From positions 1 through 64,000 of the forward strand of contig NZ_BMKZ01000008.1 in assembly GCF_014644735.1 (NCBI RefSeq): DNA of 64,000 nucleotides. Reading direction: 5' to 3'. Under the pieces are notes generated by a model, which saw nothing but the letters and a program-made list of their open reading frames with translations, made no database searches and was not told where the DNA came from. Made by a program: the position numbers and the translations under genes. This document shows, piece after piece, positions 1 through 8,472 of the stretch. This DNA is from Caldalkalibacillus thermarum. GTDB taxonomy: Bacteria; Bacillota; Bacilli; Caldalkalibacillales; Caldalkalibacillaceae. The first letter of the stretch is position 1. Each line of letters opens with the position of its first letter.

Positions 1-193
1 CTCTCTTTTTGTCTTTTTTTGCTATATGGTTTTACTTACGTCTTCAAGAAAAAAATAGTCTACCAAGAAACTTAAATTGAGCAAGTTAAAACTTAAAAAA
101 TGAAACTTTTTCAGCAATCCCTAATTAAGAAACATGAGCTTAGCCCTTGCTAAGTGGCTAGCTGAAAGTTGGCTGTAGTCGGGTAAAAACTGA
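1..193. other. AT-rich stretch before the first gene
   Basis: No open frame, RNA motif or convincing promoter is visible here. The stretch is AT-rich and lacks a recognisable ribosome binding site in front of the gene that begins at 194. Confidence 0.5.
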
Positions 194-964
194 TTGGTCG
201 CCTCAGTCCAATTTGAAATAAGGGATAGGGAAACAAAGGATGAGCGCATTGAACGCATGATTGGCCTGCTAAAGAAGCTAAAAGGGTATGATTTGATCGT
301 GTTGCCGGAAATATGGGCGACAGGCTATTTTTCCTTTGATCGTTATAGGGAAGAGGCGGAGCCGATCTCCGGCCCTTTTGTGCAGCGTATGGCCCAGGTG
401 GCGCGCCAGCTGAACAGTGTTTTGTTCGCTGGCAGCTTTGTGGAACAAGCAGGGGAGCAGTATTACAATACCGGTGTTCTGTTTGACGCTAACGGTGATC
501 TATTGGCTACGTATCGCAAAATCCACCTTTTTCGCTATGGATCACAGGAAGGGGAGCTGTTAACCCGCGGCGAGGAAATTACAGTGACTGAAACTAAGGT
601 AGGGCGGGTAGGATTGTCTACCTGTTATGATTTAAGGTTTCCTGAACTTTTCAGGAAGCAGGTTGATTTGGGGGTGGAAATTTTTCTGGTAACCTCGGCC
701 TGGCCACACCAGCGCTTGGCGCACTGGCAATTGTTTAATGCTGTACGAGCTGTAGAGAACCAGTGTTTTCTCATCTCTGCCAACTGTGTGGGGCACACGC
801 GTCATGTTTTGCTGGGCGGGTACAGTCAGGTTGTTGACCCGTGGGGCGTTGTCCGGGCACAGGCGGGGGAATCTGAAGCCATTGTCACGGCTGAGATTGA
901 CCTGGATGAAGTGAAGCGGATACGGGAGCACTTTCCGCAATTAAAACACCGGGTCCTTCAGTAA
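194..964 (+). CDS. Carbon-nitrogen hydrolase (nitrilase/omega-amidase superfamily)
   Basis: A 256-residue member of the nitrilase superfamily, which hydrolyses amide or nitrile C-N bonds in the cytoplasm. The Glu-Lys-Cys triad is visible: Glu39 in VLPEIWATGYF, Lys109 in TYRKIHLF and Cys144 in STCYDLRFPELFR. The CYDLRFPELFR form and the length resemble the YafV/MtnU omega-amidase branch (2-oxoglutaramate or 2-oxosuccinamate deamidation), but the substrate cannot be read from sequence. The start is a TTG lying directly after an in-frame TGA, with no Shine-Dalgarno sequence, so the start is uncertain. The protein already begins at the first core beta strand (VASVQFEI), so little can be missing. 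No methionine-salvage gene is next to it in this window. Confidence 0.85.
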   Translation: MVASVQFEIRDRETKDERIERMIGLLKKLKGYDLIVLPEIWATGYFSFDRYREEAEPISGPFVQRMAQVARQLNSVLFAGSFVEQAGEQYYNTGVLFDANGDLLATYRKIHLFRYGSQEGELLTRGEEITVTETKVGRVGLSTCYDLRFPELFRKQVDLGVEIFLVTSAWPHQRLAHWQLFNAVRAVENQCFLISANCVGHTRHVLLGGYSQVVDPWGVVRAQAGESEAIVTAEIDLDEVKRIREHFPQLKHRVLQ

Positions 965-966
965 TA

Positions 967-1000
967 CAAAACGCATGGTTTGCTGAAACCATGCGTTTTG
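967..1000. terminator. Bidirectional hairpin between convergent genes
   Basis: A perfect 15-bp stem (967-981 with 986-1000) and a GCTG loop. The arms begin CAAAA and end TTTTG, so it can serve as terminator for both the hydrolase and the convergent tetR gene. Confidence 0.8.
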
Positions 1001-1018
1001 CACATCACGGCCCATCCC

Positions 1019-1612
1019 TTAAGCTTGGGCCGAAACCCTGCGGCTCATCCCGTGAAACAAAAGATCGACCAGTTCGTCAACTGAAAAACATTCGGAACTG
1101 TGTGGAGGTAAAAACACACCGAGACTGGAGATGATCAGTGCCGCTGCCAGCTTGGCATTAAGCGGCCGGAACTGACCCGTTTGGATGCCAGACTCAATGA
1201 TAGCCGCAATGTGATTGACAAAATCTTTCTTTTCTGTTTCCAGCCAGGAACGGAATTGGTCATTGACAAAGGCAAAATCATGAAGATGCAACTGGACCAA
1301 GGAAGGATTCTCTTGCAACAGAGAGACATGGATAGTGTACATGACTTTCAATTTGGCCCAGGGATCTGTTTCTTCAGCCAGTTTTTGTTTCAATTCAGAC
1401 AGATACTTCTTAATCATGGCCTTCAACATTTCCCGCAGCAGCTCTTCTTTACTGGTAAAGTAGAGATAAACAGTTCCCTTGCCGATACCGGCATGTTGGG
1501 CTACTTCTTCCACTTTGGTTTGCTGGTATCCTTTTTGGGAAAACACCGCAAATGCACTCTCCAATATTTTTTGACGCTTGCCAGCGTCCGGGTGTATGCC
1601 ATTGTCTGACAT
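1019..1612 (-). CDS. TetR/AcrR-family repressor of the adjacent RND efflux operon
   Basis: A 197-residue TetR-type regulator. The N-terminal helix-turn-helix spans about residues 14-60, with the family signature GIGKGTVYLYFTSKEELL at 43-60; the rest is the all-helical ligand-binding and dimerisation domain. The ATG at 1612 was chosen because it sits 7 nt after AAGGAGG; an upstream GTG at 1618 overlaps that site. It is the last gene of the efflux operon, 40 bp after the permease. The operon promoter carries an 18-bp palindrome between its -35 and -10, so autorepression with induction by an efflux substrate is the likely mode (inference). The ligand is unknown. Confidence 0.88.
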   Translation of the reverse strand: MSDNGIHPDAGKRQKILESAFAVFSQKGYQQTKVEEVAQHAGIGKGTVYLYFTSKEELLREMLKAMIKKYLSELKQKLAEETDPWAKLKVMYTIHVSLLQENPSLVQLHLHDFAFVNDQFRSWLETEKKDFVNHIAAIIESGIQTGQFRPLNAKLAAALIISSLGVFLPPHSSECFSVDELVDLLFHGMSRRVSAQA

Positions 1613-1652
1613 GGTCACACCTCCTTCATCACACGGGATGTGAACTGGTGGT

Positions 1653-4600
1653 TCAATGCGGTTCAGCCAGCAGCTTTTTTCTCTGCTTTAACCGCCTTTT
1701 AAACCATTCTGTCAACCGGTCCATATAGATGTACATGACAGGGACCACAAACAGCGTGATCAACGTTGAAAAAGATAGACCAAAGACAATCACAACCGCC
1801 ATAGGGGCTTGTAATTCGGCACCTTCACCCAGGCCAAGGGCCAAGGGTGCCATGGCCAGCACGGTGGTAAGCATGGTCATCATAATGGGGCGCAGCCGCT
1901 CTTGCCCGGCGGTTAAGAGCGCGTCTTCCCGGCTCAGTCCCCGCTGGCGCAAAGTGTTGGTATAGTCCACCAGCACAATGGCGTTGTTCACCACAATGCC
2001 AGCCAGCACAATTAAACCGATAAAGGCTGGTGTACTGAACGAATGGCCGGTTACAAACAGGCCGACAATCACCCCGATACTGGTCACAGGCAAACTAAAC
2101 ATGATAATAAAAGGATACATCAGCTTTTCAAACTGGACAGCCATAACGGCATAAACCAAGAAGACAGCCAAGCCCAATGCCAGGGTTAAGTCACCAAAGG
2201 CTTCGATCATTTGTTCATACTGGCCGCCAAACTCATACTGGTAGCCCTCGGGAAAAGGAATCTCCTCCAGCTGGCGGCGGATATCTTCTACCACACTGCC
2301 CAAATCCCGCTCAGTGGTTAAATCAGCACTGATGGCCACACCCCGCTGCTGGTTTTGACGGGAGATCACAGGCGGTCCTTCTGTCTGTTCAAAACGGGCA
2401 ATTGTATTCAGGGTGATGCTGTCACCCAACGGGGTGACCAGCGGCAGTTGGGCCAGATCCTCAACAGATTGCCGGTTCTGTTCGGAAAGTAACACGCGAA
2501 CATTGATCTCTTCGCCTTCCTTGCGGATCACGGTGGCCACTTGCCCTTGAAAACCCAGGCGGATGGTTTGCATCACTTCGTTCTGTGTCAAACCATACTG
2601 ACTGGCTAAATCCTTGTCTATGATCACTTGCAATTCAGGGCGGCTCTGTTCAAGAGACGTGATGATATTGGCCAGACCAGGCACTTGTGCCATGCTCCAG
2701 CTGACTTCCTCAGCCAGTTCGGCCAAGGTGTCCAGTTCGTGCCCGGAGATCTCGATTCGGACAGGTGCTTCATCCATTCCAGTGCTGTCCAGCCTACTCA
2801 CCGTCACTTCAGCATCAGGAATGGACTGGGTGAGCTGACGCAGCTCCTCCATCACAGCTGTGGTGGAGCGTTCCCGCTTATCTGCAGGGAGCAGGCGAAT
2901 ATACATGCTGCCCCGGTTTTGGGCATTGCCCCGCATAGCCATGTTGTCTTGTCCTGCTGAGGTAAAGACCAGTTCCACTTCAGCGATGTCCAGTATCTGT
3001 TGTTCCAGTCCGGCCAGCACCCCGACCGTGTGCTCCAGACTGCTGGCGACAGGCAGTTCTACCTCTACCAGGATTTCACCTTGGTCAAGAATGGGCAAAA
3101 ACTCAACCCCAATGGAAGGAACCAATGTCAAACAGCCACCGAGCAACAACAGGGTGGCCACTAGAACCGTCTTGCGATGGGCAATGGCCCAGTTAAGGGC
3201 TTGCCTGTACCGCTGACCAATAAGCGCCAGCATGGATCCCAGCCGATCGCTCAGCCGGGTAAGCCAACCTTGGGTTTCTGCTGGGGAGGAGGGCGGCATC
3301 AAGCGGCTGGCCAGCATCGGCACCAGTGTGATAGCGACCGCCAGCGAAGCCAAAAGAGTAAAGGCGACCGTAATGGCCAGCGGAAAGAAAATTTCCGCTG
3401 CCAAGCCGGTGGTGAAGATGATCGGTAAAAACACAACCACGCTGGTTAAGGTGGAAGCGATGACGGCGCTGCCAATCTCTTGGGCTCCCCGTTTGGCCGC
3501 TTCCACAGCATGAAAGCCCCGTTCCCGGTACTTATAGATGTTTTCTAAAATAACAATGGAGCTGTCCACCATTAAACCGATGCCCAGAGCCAGCCCTCCC
3601 ATGGTCAATATGTTTAAGGTTTGGCCTGAAAAATAAATGAGGGTAAAAGCGGAAATCAGGGCAATGGGGATGGAAGCCGCAATCACCAGTGTGCTATGCA
3701 CGCTGCGCAAAAAAACTAAAAGAATAAACACAGCCATGCTTGCGCCCAAGATCATATTGCGGACCACATTGTTTATAGACTCCCGTATAAACTGGGAGGT
3801 GTCCAAGATGGTGTTAATCTCGATAAATGAAGGCAATTCAGCTGCCAGTTTCTCCAGTTCACGCTCGACAGCCCGGGCGACGGCGACAGTGTTGGCGTCT
3901 GATTGCTTGGTGATATTAAGGCTGAGTGTGGGTTGTCCATTGACAAAGGCATATGACTGGGTTGGAGCGGTGGTATCTTTGACCTCAGCCACATCCTCCA
4001 GCCGGATCACTTCTCCTGTGGGCAATGGGATGAGCAGACCGCGCACATCTTCACTGTCCTGCAATTCCCCGATGACCCGCAAGGACATTTCCATTTGTCC
4101 GCGGGGCAGCGTGCCAGCTGATGTGCTTACATTTTCAGTTCCCAACAACTGGACAATATGCAAAAGGTTTAATTGATAGGCAGCCAGACGGTGGGGATCG
4201 ACTTCAACGTGGATCTCCCGTGGTGTTTGGCCGATCAGACTGACCTGCGCCACACCCGGTAACCGTTCCAGGCGGGGAATTACTCTTTCCTCAGCCAGAC
4301 TGGTCAGCTGTGCTTCGCTGACACTGCCAGACAAGCTGAGTTGGATGATGGGGAAGGCATTGGGATCAAAGCGGAACAGCGCAGGATCATCAGCTCCGTC
4401 AGGCAATGCCTGGCGTATCAGATCCAGACGGTCCCGAATTTCCAGCATGGCTTGATCCATATTGGTGCCAAAATCGTAGACCAGAATGATTAAGGATTGG
4501 TTCTGGACCGACAGTGATTGAATCCGTTCCAGCCCTTCAAGCGTGCTTAGCCCTCCTTCAAGCGGGCGGGTCACCAACGTTTCCACCTCTTGAGGTGCCG

Positions 4601-4760
4601 CACCCGAATAGGAGGTCATCACTACAGCAACTGGCAAATTAATGTCTGGCAACAGATCTATAGACAAATTGGTCAAGGAGATGGCACCCAGAATCATGAC
4701 AGCGATCACAATGATGACAACACCGACAGGGCGATGTACTGACAGATCAGTTAATTTCAT
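1653..4760 (-). CDS. RND-family efflux permease (AcrB/SwrC-like)
   Basis: A 1035-residue resistance-nodulation-division transporter, the proton-driven inner membrane pump. It has the usual duplicated plan: TM1 (about 10-30), a large periplasm-type porter domain, TM2-6 (about 335-490), TM7, a second porter domain, and TM8-12 before a basic tail. Residues 392-405 (LGIGLMVDSSIVIL) correspond to TM4 of AcrB, where a D-D pair relays protons; here it reads Asp399-Ser400. The closest known Gram-positive relative in outline is B. subtilis SwrC/YerP, linked to surfactin resistance; the substrate here is unknown. The start codon overlaps the end of the adaptor gene by 14 bp, indicating translational coupling. 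Confidence 0.92.
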   Translation of the reverse strand: MKLTDLSVHRPVGVVIIVIAVMILGAISLTNLSIDLLPDINLPVAVVMTSYSGAAPQEVETLVTRPLEGGLSTLEGLERIQSLSVQNQSLIILVYDFGTNMDQAMLEIRDRLDLIRQALPDGADDPALFRFDPNAFPIIQLSLSGSVSEAQLTSLAEERVIPRLERLPGVAQVSLIGQTPREIHVEVDPHRLAAYQLNLLHIVQLLGTENVSTSAGTLPRGQMEMSLRVIGELQDSEDVRGLLIPLPTGEVIRLEDVAEVKDTTAPTQSYAFVNGQPTLSLNITKQSDANTVAVARAVERELEKLAAELPSFIEINTILDTSQFIRESINNVVRNMILGASMAVFILLVFLRSVHSTLVIAASIPIALISAFTLIYFSGQTLNILTMGGLALGIGLMVDSSIVILENIYKYRERGFHAVEAAKRGAQEIGSAVIASTLTSVVVFLPIIFTTGLAAEIFFPLAITVAFTLLASLAVAITLVPMLASRLMPPSSPAETQGWLTRLSDRLGSMLALIGQRYRQALNWAIAHRKTVLVATLLLLGGCLTLVPSIGVEFLPILDQGEILVEVELPVASSLEHTVGVLAGLEQQILDIAEVELVFTSAGQDNMAMRGNAQNRGSMYIRLLPADKRERSTTAVMEELRQLTQSIPDAEVTVSRLDSTGMDEAPVRIEISGHELDTLAELAEEVSWSMAQVPGLANIITSLEQSRPELQVIIDKDLASQYGLTQNEVMQTIRLGFQGQVATVIRKEGEEINVRVLLSEQNRQSVEDLAQLPLVTPLGDSITLNTIARFEQTEGPPVISRQNQQRGVAISADLTTERDLGSVVEDIRRQLEEIPFPEGYQYEFGGQYEQMIEAFGDLTLALGLAVFLVYAVMAVQFEKLMYPFIIMFSLPVTSIGVIVGLFVTGHSFSTPAFIGLIVLAGIVVNNAIVLVDYTNTLRQRGLSREDALLTAGQERLRPIMMTMLTTVLAMAPLALGLGEGAELQAPMAVVIVFGLSFSTLITLFVVPVMYIYMDRLTEWFKRRLKQRKKLLAEPH

Positions 4761-6000
4761 CTACATGACGCTCCTTACGTATGTCCACTTTAGCACCATC
4801 TACCAGACTATATTGGCCGCTGACAACAATCTGTTCACCCTCGTCAAGCCCGTCTTCGATCACCAGCCATTCTCCCAACTCTTCACCAACTGTGACCGGC
4901 CGGGCCCTGGCCACGCCATCCGTGATCACAAAAACGACATGACGGTCCTGGTCGTAGACGACGGCGTCAACGGGTACCATGAGTTGCGCCTCGGCAGAAG
5001 TTAAATCTGCTGTCACCCGGGCCAGCATCCCCGGCACAACCCCGTCAGGGGCCTCTGCCCAGGATATTTCCACGGGATAGGAACGGGATTGCTGGGCGGG
5101 AAGAGGGCTGATGTAACTGATTTGCCCGGAGGTGACGCTGTTCAAGGCGTTTAAGACAATCTGCACCTCTTGGCCCACTTCAATCCACTGCAATTGATCT
5201 TCACTGACAGTGGCGTGCACATAGGGCCGGGACAGATCAACAATGCTCAGCAGTGGCAGCTGGGGAGAGACAAATTGGCCCTCCTGCACGGCCAGCTCAG
5301 CAACCTGGCCTGCAATAGGAGCTGTGAGACGCGTATGCTTTTTTTGTTGCTGGGCTATTCTTAAGCCAACTTCCGCCTGTTGGACGGCTGCTTCTGCTGC
5401 CTGTACTGATTCTGTTCCTTGAGCCTGTTCCAAGGCAAGTTGAGCGGCTCGGACGCTCATTTCTGCCTGTTGCAATTCCCTTTCCCGTTGAGCCTGATTC
5501 ATTTGCACAAGAGGATCTAGCACTTCTCTGAGTTGTTCATTGTCTTCATCCAGACGGATTTCGGGCGCTTCAGCAGACTGGACGGCCTGGTATGCCTGCT
5601 TAGCTTGTTCCAGCTGCAGTTCAGCTTGGCGGATCGCTTGCTGCCGCATCGCTTTGGCACTTTCCAGCTGGGCCTGGGCTGCCTGAAGCGCTGCCTCCGC
5701 TTGTTCAATACTGTTGTGAATCTCTGTTGCTTCCAATTCTACTAATAGTTGACCCGCTTCCACTTGGTCACCGTTTTGGACATGCACTTTTTTGACTTCT
5801 CCTGTCACAACGGGAAAAATGGGCAGGTGTTCCCTGGCCATCACCGTACCTGTAAATGAGATGGTCTGTTCTACGCTTTGCTTACTGACAGTATAGAACT
5901 CAACCGGGTAGACCTCTGCCTCTTCCGTTTGTACATTGGTCCCATTGCATCCGCTTAAGAGCAGGATGACGAATATCAGCAGCAGATACCACTTTCTCAT
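4747..6000 (-). CDS. RND efflux adaptor lipoprotein (membrane fusion protein, HlyD/AcrA type)
   Basis: A 417-residue periplasmic-adaptor homologue. The N-terminus is a lipoprotein signal with lipobox LSGC (Cys18). A biotinyl-lipoyl-like half (about 65-95) is followed by a long Ala/Gln/Glu-rich coiled-coil hairpin (about 95-215), the second lipoyl half (about 220-245), and a beta-barrel and membrane-proximal domain to the C-terminus. In Gram-positives such adaptors are lipid-anchored on the outer face and work with the RND permease. It is the first gene of the operon adaptor-permease-tetR and is preceded by a well-defined promoter and operator. No TolC-type gene is present, as expected for a monoderm. 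Confidence 0.92.
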   Translation of the reverse strand: MRKWYLLLIFVILLLSGCNGTNVQTEEAEVYPVEFYTVSKQSVEQTISFTGTVMAREHLPIFPVVTGEVKKVHVQNGDQVEAGQLLVELEATEIHNSIEQAEAALQAAQAQLESAKAMRQQAIRQAELQLEQAKQAYQAVQSAEAPEIRLDEDNEQLREVLDPLVQMNQAQRERELQQAEMSVRAAQLALEQAQGTESVQAAEAAVQQAEVGLRIAQQQKKHTRLTAPIAGQVAELAVQEGQFVSPQLPLLSIVDLSRPYVHATVSEDQLQWIEVGQEVQIVLNALNSVTSGQISYISPLPAQQSRSYPVEISWAEAPDGVVPGMLARVTADLTSAEAQLMVPVDAVVYDQDRHVVFVITDGVARARPVTVGEELGEWLVIEDGLDEGEQIVVSGQYSLVDGAKVDIRKERHVDEIN

Positions 6001-6044
6001 CCCGTACCCCTACTCCTCTCCACAGTTTACATGATTCTCTAACA

Positions 6045-6074
6045 AGTATACGTTCTGACTGACGGGTCAGTCAA
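6045..6074 (-). promoter_or_regulatory. RND operon promoter with TetR-type palindromic operator
   Basis: On the minus strand, -35 TTGACT (plus coordinates 6069-6074) and -10 TATACT (6045-6050) are separated by 18 bp. A perfect 8+2+8 palindrome, TGACTGACGGGTCAGTCA (6056-6073), overlaps the -35 and fills most of the spacer. The position and form are typical of a TetR-family operator, so binding by the regulator encoded at the end of this operon would block RNA polymerase. Binding by that protein is inferred from proximity. Confidence 0.82.
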
Positions 6075-6164
6075 CAGCTAAAAAATATACAAAAAGTTGT
6101 TTGTGTGGTCTAAAGAAAAGAGAGGATTGCCATCCCCTCCTGTCCACTCTCACATGTGTGCATG

Positions 6165-6572
6165 TTAGTCTAACGTCATGAGGTAAGCAATGACCTCTTC
6201 CTCGTGACCGCGGGCCGTTCCAGCGGGCATGCTGCCGATGCCATTCACCAGGATGTCATACAGCTCTTCACGGGTATACTTTTCGGTTATGCCATGTAAA
6301 CTGGGCCCCATTCCGCCTTCCAAGTTTTCACCATGACAAGAGACACAGCTTTGCTGTACGACAGCTTCCCCTTCAGCAATCATTTGGGCATCTGCTCCCT
6401 CTGGAGCGGCTTCTTCCTCAGGGGTTTCTGTGTCCGGTTCAGCCTCATCAGGTACCGTTTCATCTTCGACTATATCCTCTTCTGGAGGCGGTTCATCGGC
6501 TGGCCTGCACCCCCCTGTCAGCAATAACGTCAACAATGTACATACCAGCATTCCTCGATAAAGGAACTTCAT
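6165..6572 (-). CDS. Membrane-anchored small cytochrome c (c-551/CccB type lipoprotein)
   Basis: A 135-residue secreted monohaem cytochrome c. A signal peptide ends at Cys22 (LTGGC), a probable lipid anchor. Residues 23-62 form a Pro-rich tether with 18 Asp/Glu and only one basic residue. The haem site is CVSCH (76-80) and the distal ligand is probably Met115 in GSMPAG. Small lipoprotein cytochromes of this kind shuttle electrons from the bc complex to terminal oxidase on the outer membrane face in bacilli. It appears monocistronic, with GAGGAG just before the ATG. The acidic linker is a trait I associate with alkaliphile surface proteins. Confidence 0.88.
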   Translation of the reverse strand: MKFLYRGMLVCTLLTLLLTGGCRPADEPPPEEDIVEDETVPDEAEPDTETPEEEAAPEGADAQMIAEGEAVVQQSCVSCHGENLEGGMGPSLHGITEKYTREELYDILVNGIGSMPAGTARGHEEEVIAYLMTLD

Positions 6573-6812
6573 TTAAGTCTCCTCGCTTTCTAGAAAGGTT
6601 CAGTCAGCGTTAGTATTTGCCACTTTCATGTCAGCTATGTAGCACGAAAGAAAAAAGACAAAAAAAGATTTTCTGGCTACAGCGGCCGCACAAGAACTGG
6701 CAACTGATGCAGGATAAGGATTTGATCAGGGTACCGCTGGCAGTGCGGCCACAGCAGAAAGCATGTTGGGCCCGTTAGGTGATATAAACAGGAGAGACAG
6801 CAGTTGTAAGGG
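6573..6812. other. Intergenic region between hom and the cytochrome gene
   Basis: No gene is seen. On the minus strand an imperfect GC-rich pair of arms (GGCCGCA-type, near 6681-6690 and 6735-6745) is followed by a T-rich run (around 6655-6665). It may terminate hom transcription, but the loop is long and the call is weak. Confidence 0.3.
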
Positions 6813-8162
6813 TTAGGTATAAGCAGGGCTCTCCACATCTGTCTGTATGCTTTCCAGAGCGGTGGTTTGCCACTCATCTCCATTAATGAGAACCGGGTAA
6901 AGGGTAACTTCCGGACAGCAGATGAGTTCTTCCCGCCAGCGGGCATCGGTCATTCTTAACAGTCCTGTGCCAAATTGCTCTGTCTGCTCACAGTACAGCC
7001 ATTCTCCTTGACTGTTTTGGACCAACCGCTCAACTTCACGCTGCCCCTTTGTTTGTTGCCAAAAAGCAATAACGTAATCTTCTCTGTGATGACGGGAGGG
7101 TTGATGCTTTTCCGCTCCATTTTTTTGCTCTGTCCCATTTGAGTCAAGGGCTGGCGCAGGGACTTCAGAGGATGCAAATCGCCCGGGATGGGCTGGAAAA
7201 CAACCGGTTTTAAACTGCTGATGGCCGAAGACAAAGTCTTCAATCATGGCACTCGCAGTTGGATGTTTGCCTGCCCCAGGGCCTTGAAAGACCAACTGGC
7301 CGACCGTATCACCTGTGACCATGACAGCATTGGTCACTCCATTCACTTGGGCCAAAGGATGGCCAGCAGGCAAGAAGACAGGCTCAACGCGCCCTTCCAC
7401 TCCTGTGGCCGTCCTGAACAGGGAGGCAGTCAGCTTGAGCGTCAGGCCGAACTTTTGGGCTGCCTTCAAGTGCCAAGCTTGGACCTCGCTGATCCCACGG
7501 CAGGTAAAGCTGGAGCTGTACTCCCAGCTCCCGGTTATCAGGTAAGCTAAAATTTGCAGCTTATATAAGGCATCCCATCCTTCCACATCGCTTGTGGGAT
7601 CTGCTTCAGCATAACCTAATGCTTGTGCCTCATGCAAAACATCGCTGAAAGATTTTCCCTCCTGACTCATTTTGGTCAAAATATAGTTAGTGGTTCCGTT
7701 TAAGATGCCTTGAAGTTCTGAAATATGATTAAACTTTAAAGAATTTTTTAAAGCTGCCAAAATGGGAATACCGCCGGCCACACTGGCTTCATAGCTCAGC
7801 CAGGTGCCCGCTTGGCTGGCTATTTGATGCAATCGCTGTCCCCGCTTGGCGATCAATTCTTTGTTGGCTGAGATGACAGGAATGTGATGCTCCAAAAGAT
7901 AGGAGACATAAAAGTAAGCGGGATCGACCCCCACAATAGCTTCAAAGACCACATCGGGTTTCCGGGCGATAAATGACTCAAAGTCGGTCACCAGCAGCTC
8001 CTGGGGGACATTTGGACGTTCCTTACGGCTGTCCTTGATGAGAATGCTGACCACTTCTACCTCCTCACCTAGCAGCCGTTTTAGCCTTTCTTTGCCGGTG
8101 GTAATGGCTTCATAAACACCGCTTCCCACCGTACCCAAGCCCAACAATCCGATTCGCAGCAT
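6813..8162 (-). CDS. hom: Homoserine dehydrogenase with atypical C-terminal domain
   Basis: A 449-residue NAD(P)-dependent enzyme that reduces aspartate semialdehyde to homoserine, the branch to methionine and threonine. The Rossmann motif GLGTVGSG (8-15), SANKELIA (98-105), LNGTTNYIL (154-162) and ADPTSDVEGWDALYK (187-201, with catalytic-region Lys201) are all present. The catalytic part ends near residue 312. The remaining 135 residues start with a His/Pro/Glu-rich linker and do not show the ACT pattern usual for this family. The start was set at ATG 8162 after AAGGAG; an upstream in-frame ATG at 8372 lies inside the SAM riboswitch. No thrC or thrB follows, so with the SAM-I leader the enzyme is probably dedicated to methionine supply. 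Confidence 0.88.
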   Translation of the reverse strand: MLRIGLLGLGTVGSGVYEAITTGKERLKRLLGEEVEVVSILIKDSRKERPNVPQELLVTDFESFIARKPDVVFEAIVGVDPAYFYVSYLLEHHIPVISANKELIAKRGQRLHQIASQAGTWLSYEASVAGGIPILAALKNSLKFNHISELQGILNGTTNYILTKMSQEGKSFSDVLHEAQALGYAEADPTSDVEGWDALYKLQILAYLITGSWEYSSSFTCRGISEVQAWHLKAAQKFGLTLKLTASLFRTATGVEGRVEPVFLPAGHPLAQVNGVTNAVMVTGDTVGQLVFQGPGAGKHPTASAMIEDFVFGHQQFKTGCFPAHPGRFASSEVPAPALDSNGTEQKNGAEKHQPSRHHREDYVIAFWQQTKGQREVERLVQNSQGEWLYCEQTEQFGTGLLRMTDARWREELICCPEVTLYPVLINGDEWQTTALESIQTDVESPAYT

Positions 8163-8240
8163 CGGCCATTCTCCTTTCGTCTGCAATTTTTTTCTTTCAA
8201 TCAAGGAACCTGTCTGCTCACACGCCACAACAATCTTAAA

Positions 8241-8269
8241 TGAAAAACCCCCTTCCGCGAGGAAGGGGG
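8241..8269 (-). terminator. Riboswitch-controlled terminator before hom
   Basis: On the minus strand a 9-bp GC-rich stem (arms 8261-8269 and 8248-8256, 4-nt loop) runs straight into TTTTTCATTT. It lies between the SAM-I aptamer and hom, as expected for transcriptional attenuation. Confidence 0.88.
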
Positions 8270-8293
8270 AGAATATGCCCATTAGCATCCTTC

Positions 8294-8405
8294 CTCTTAT
8301 CTCTCGAAGATGGAACCATCTTCGCAGGAATTGGCACCTTTCCAGCCTGAGCTGGCGGTTGCCGGGCTTCATCGGGCCAGTCCCTCCGCCTCTCTTGATA
8401 AGAGT
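8294..8405 (-). promoter_or_regulatory. SAM-I (S-box) riboswitch aptamer
   Basis: Read on the minus strand the segment shows the S-box hallmarks in order: CTTATCAAGAGAGG, GGAGGGACTGGCCCGATGAA, CCCGGCAACC, AAGGTGCCAATTCCTGC and the closing GAGAGATAAGAG, which pairs with the 5' strand to form P1. Together with the terminator at 8241-8269 this predicts that SAM binding turns hom off. Confidence 0.96.
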
Positions 8406-8472
8406 GGTGACGTCACGCTATTCAGTTGAAAGGGGGTATAAGACTTGGCAATGCTTTTAAGTCTTGAAAATT

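Noticed and set aside
3637-4176. Long plus-strand open frame inside the RND permease
   Set aside because: Antisense shadow of a conserved membrane protein; composition (Thr/Ser/Arg rich) is an artefact of reading the opposite strand.
8163-8372. N-terminal extension of hom from an ATG at 8372
   Set aside because: It lies within the SAM-I aptamer and terminator, and the Rossmann motif starts just after the well-placed ATG at 8162.
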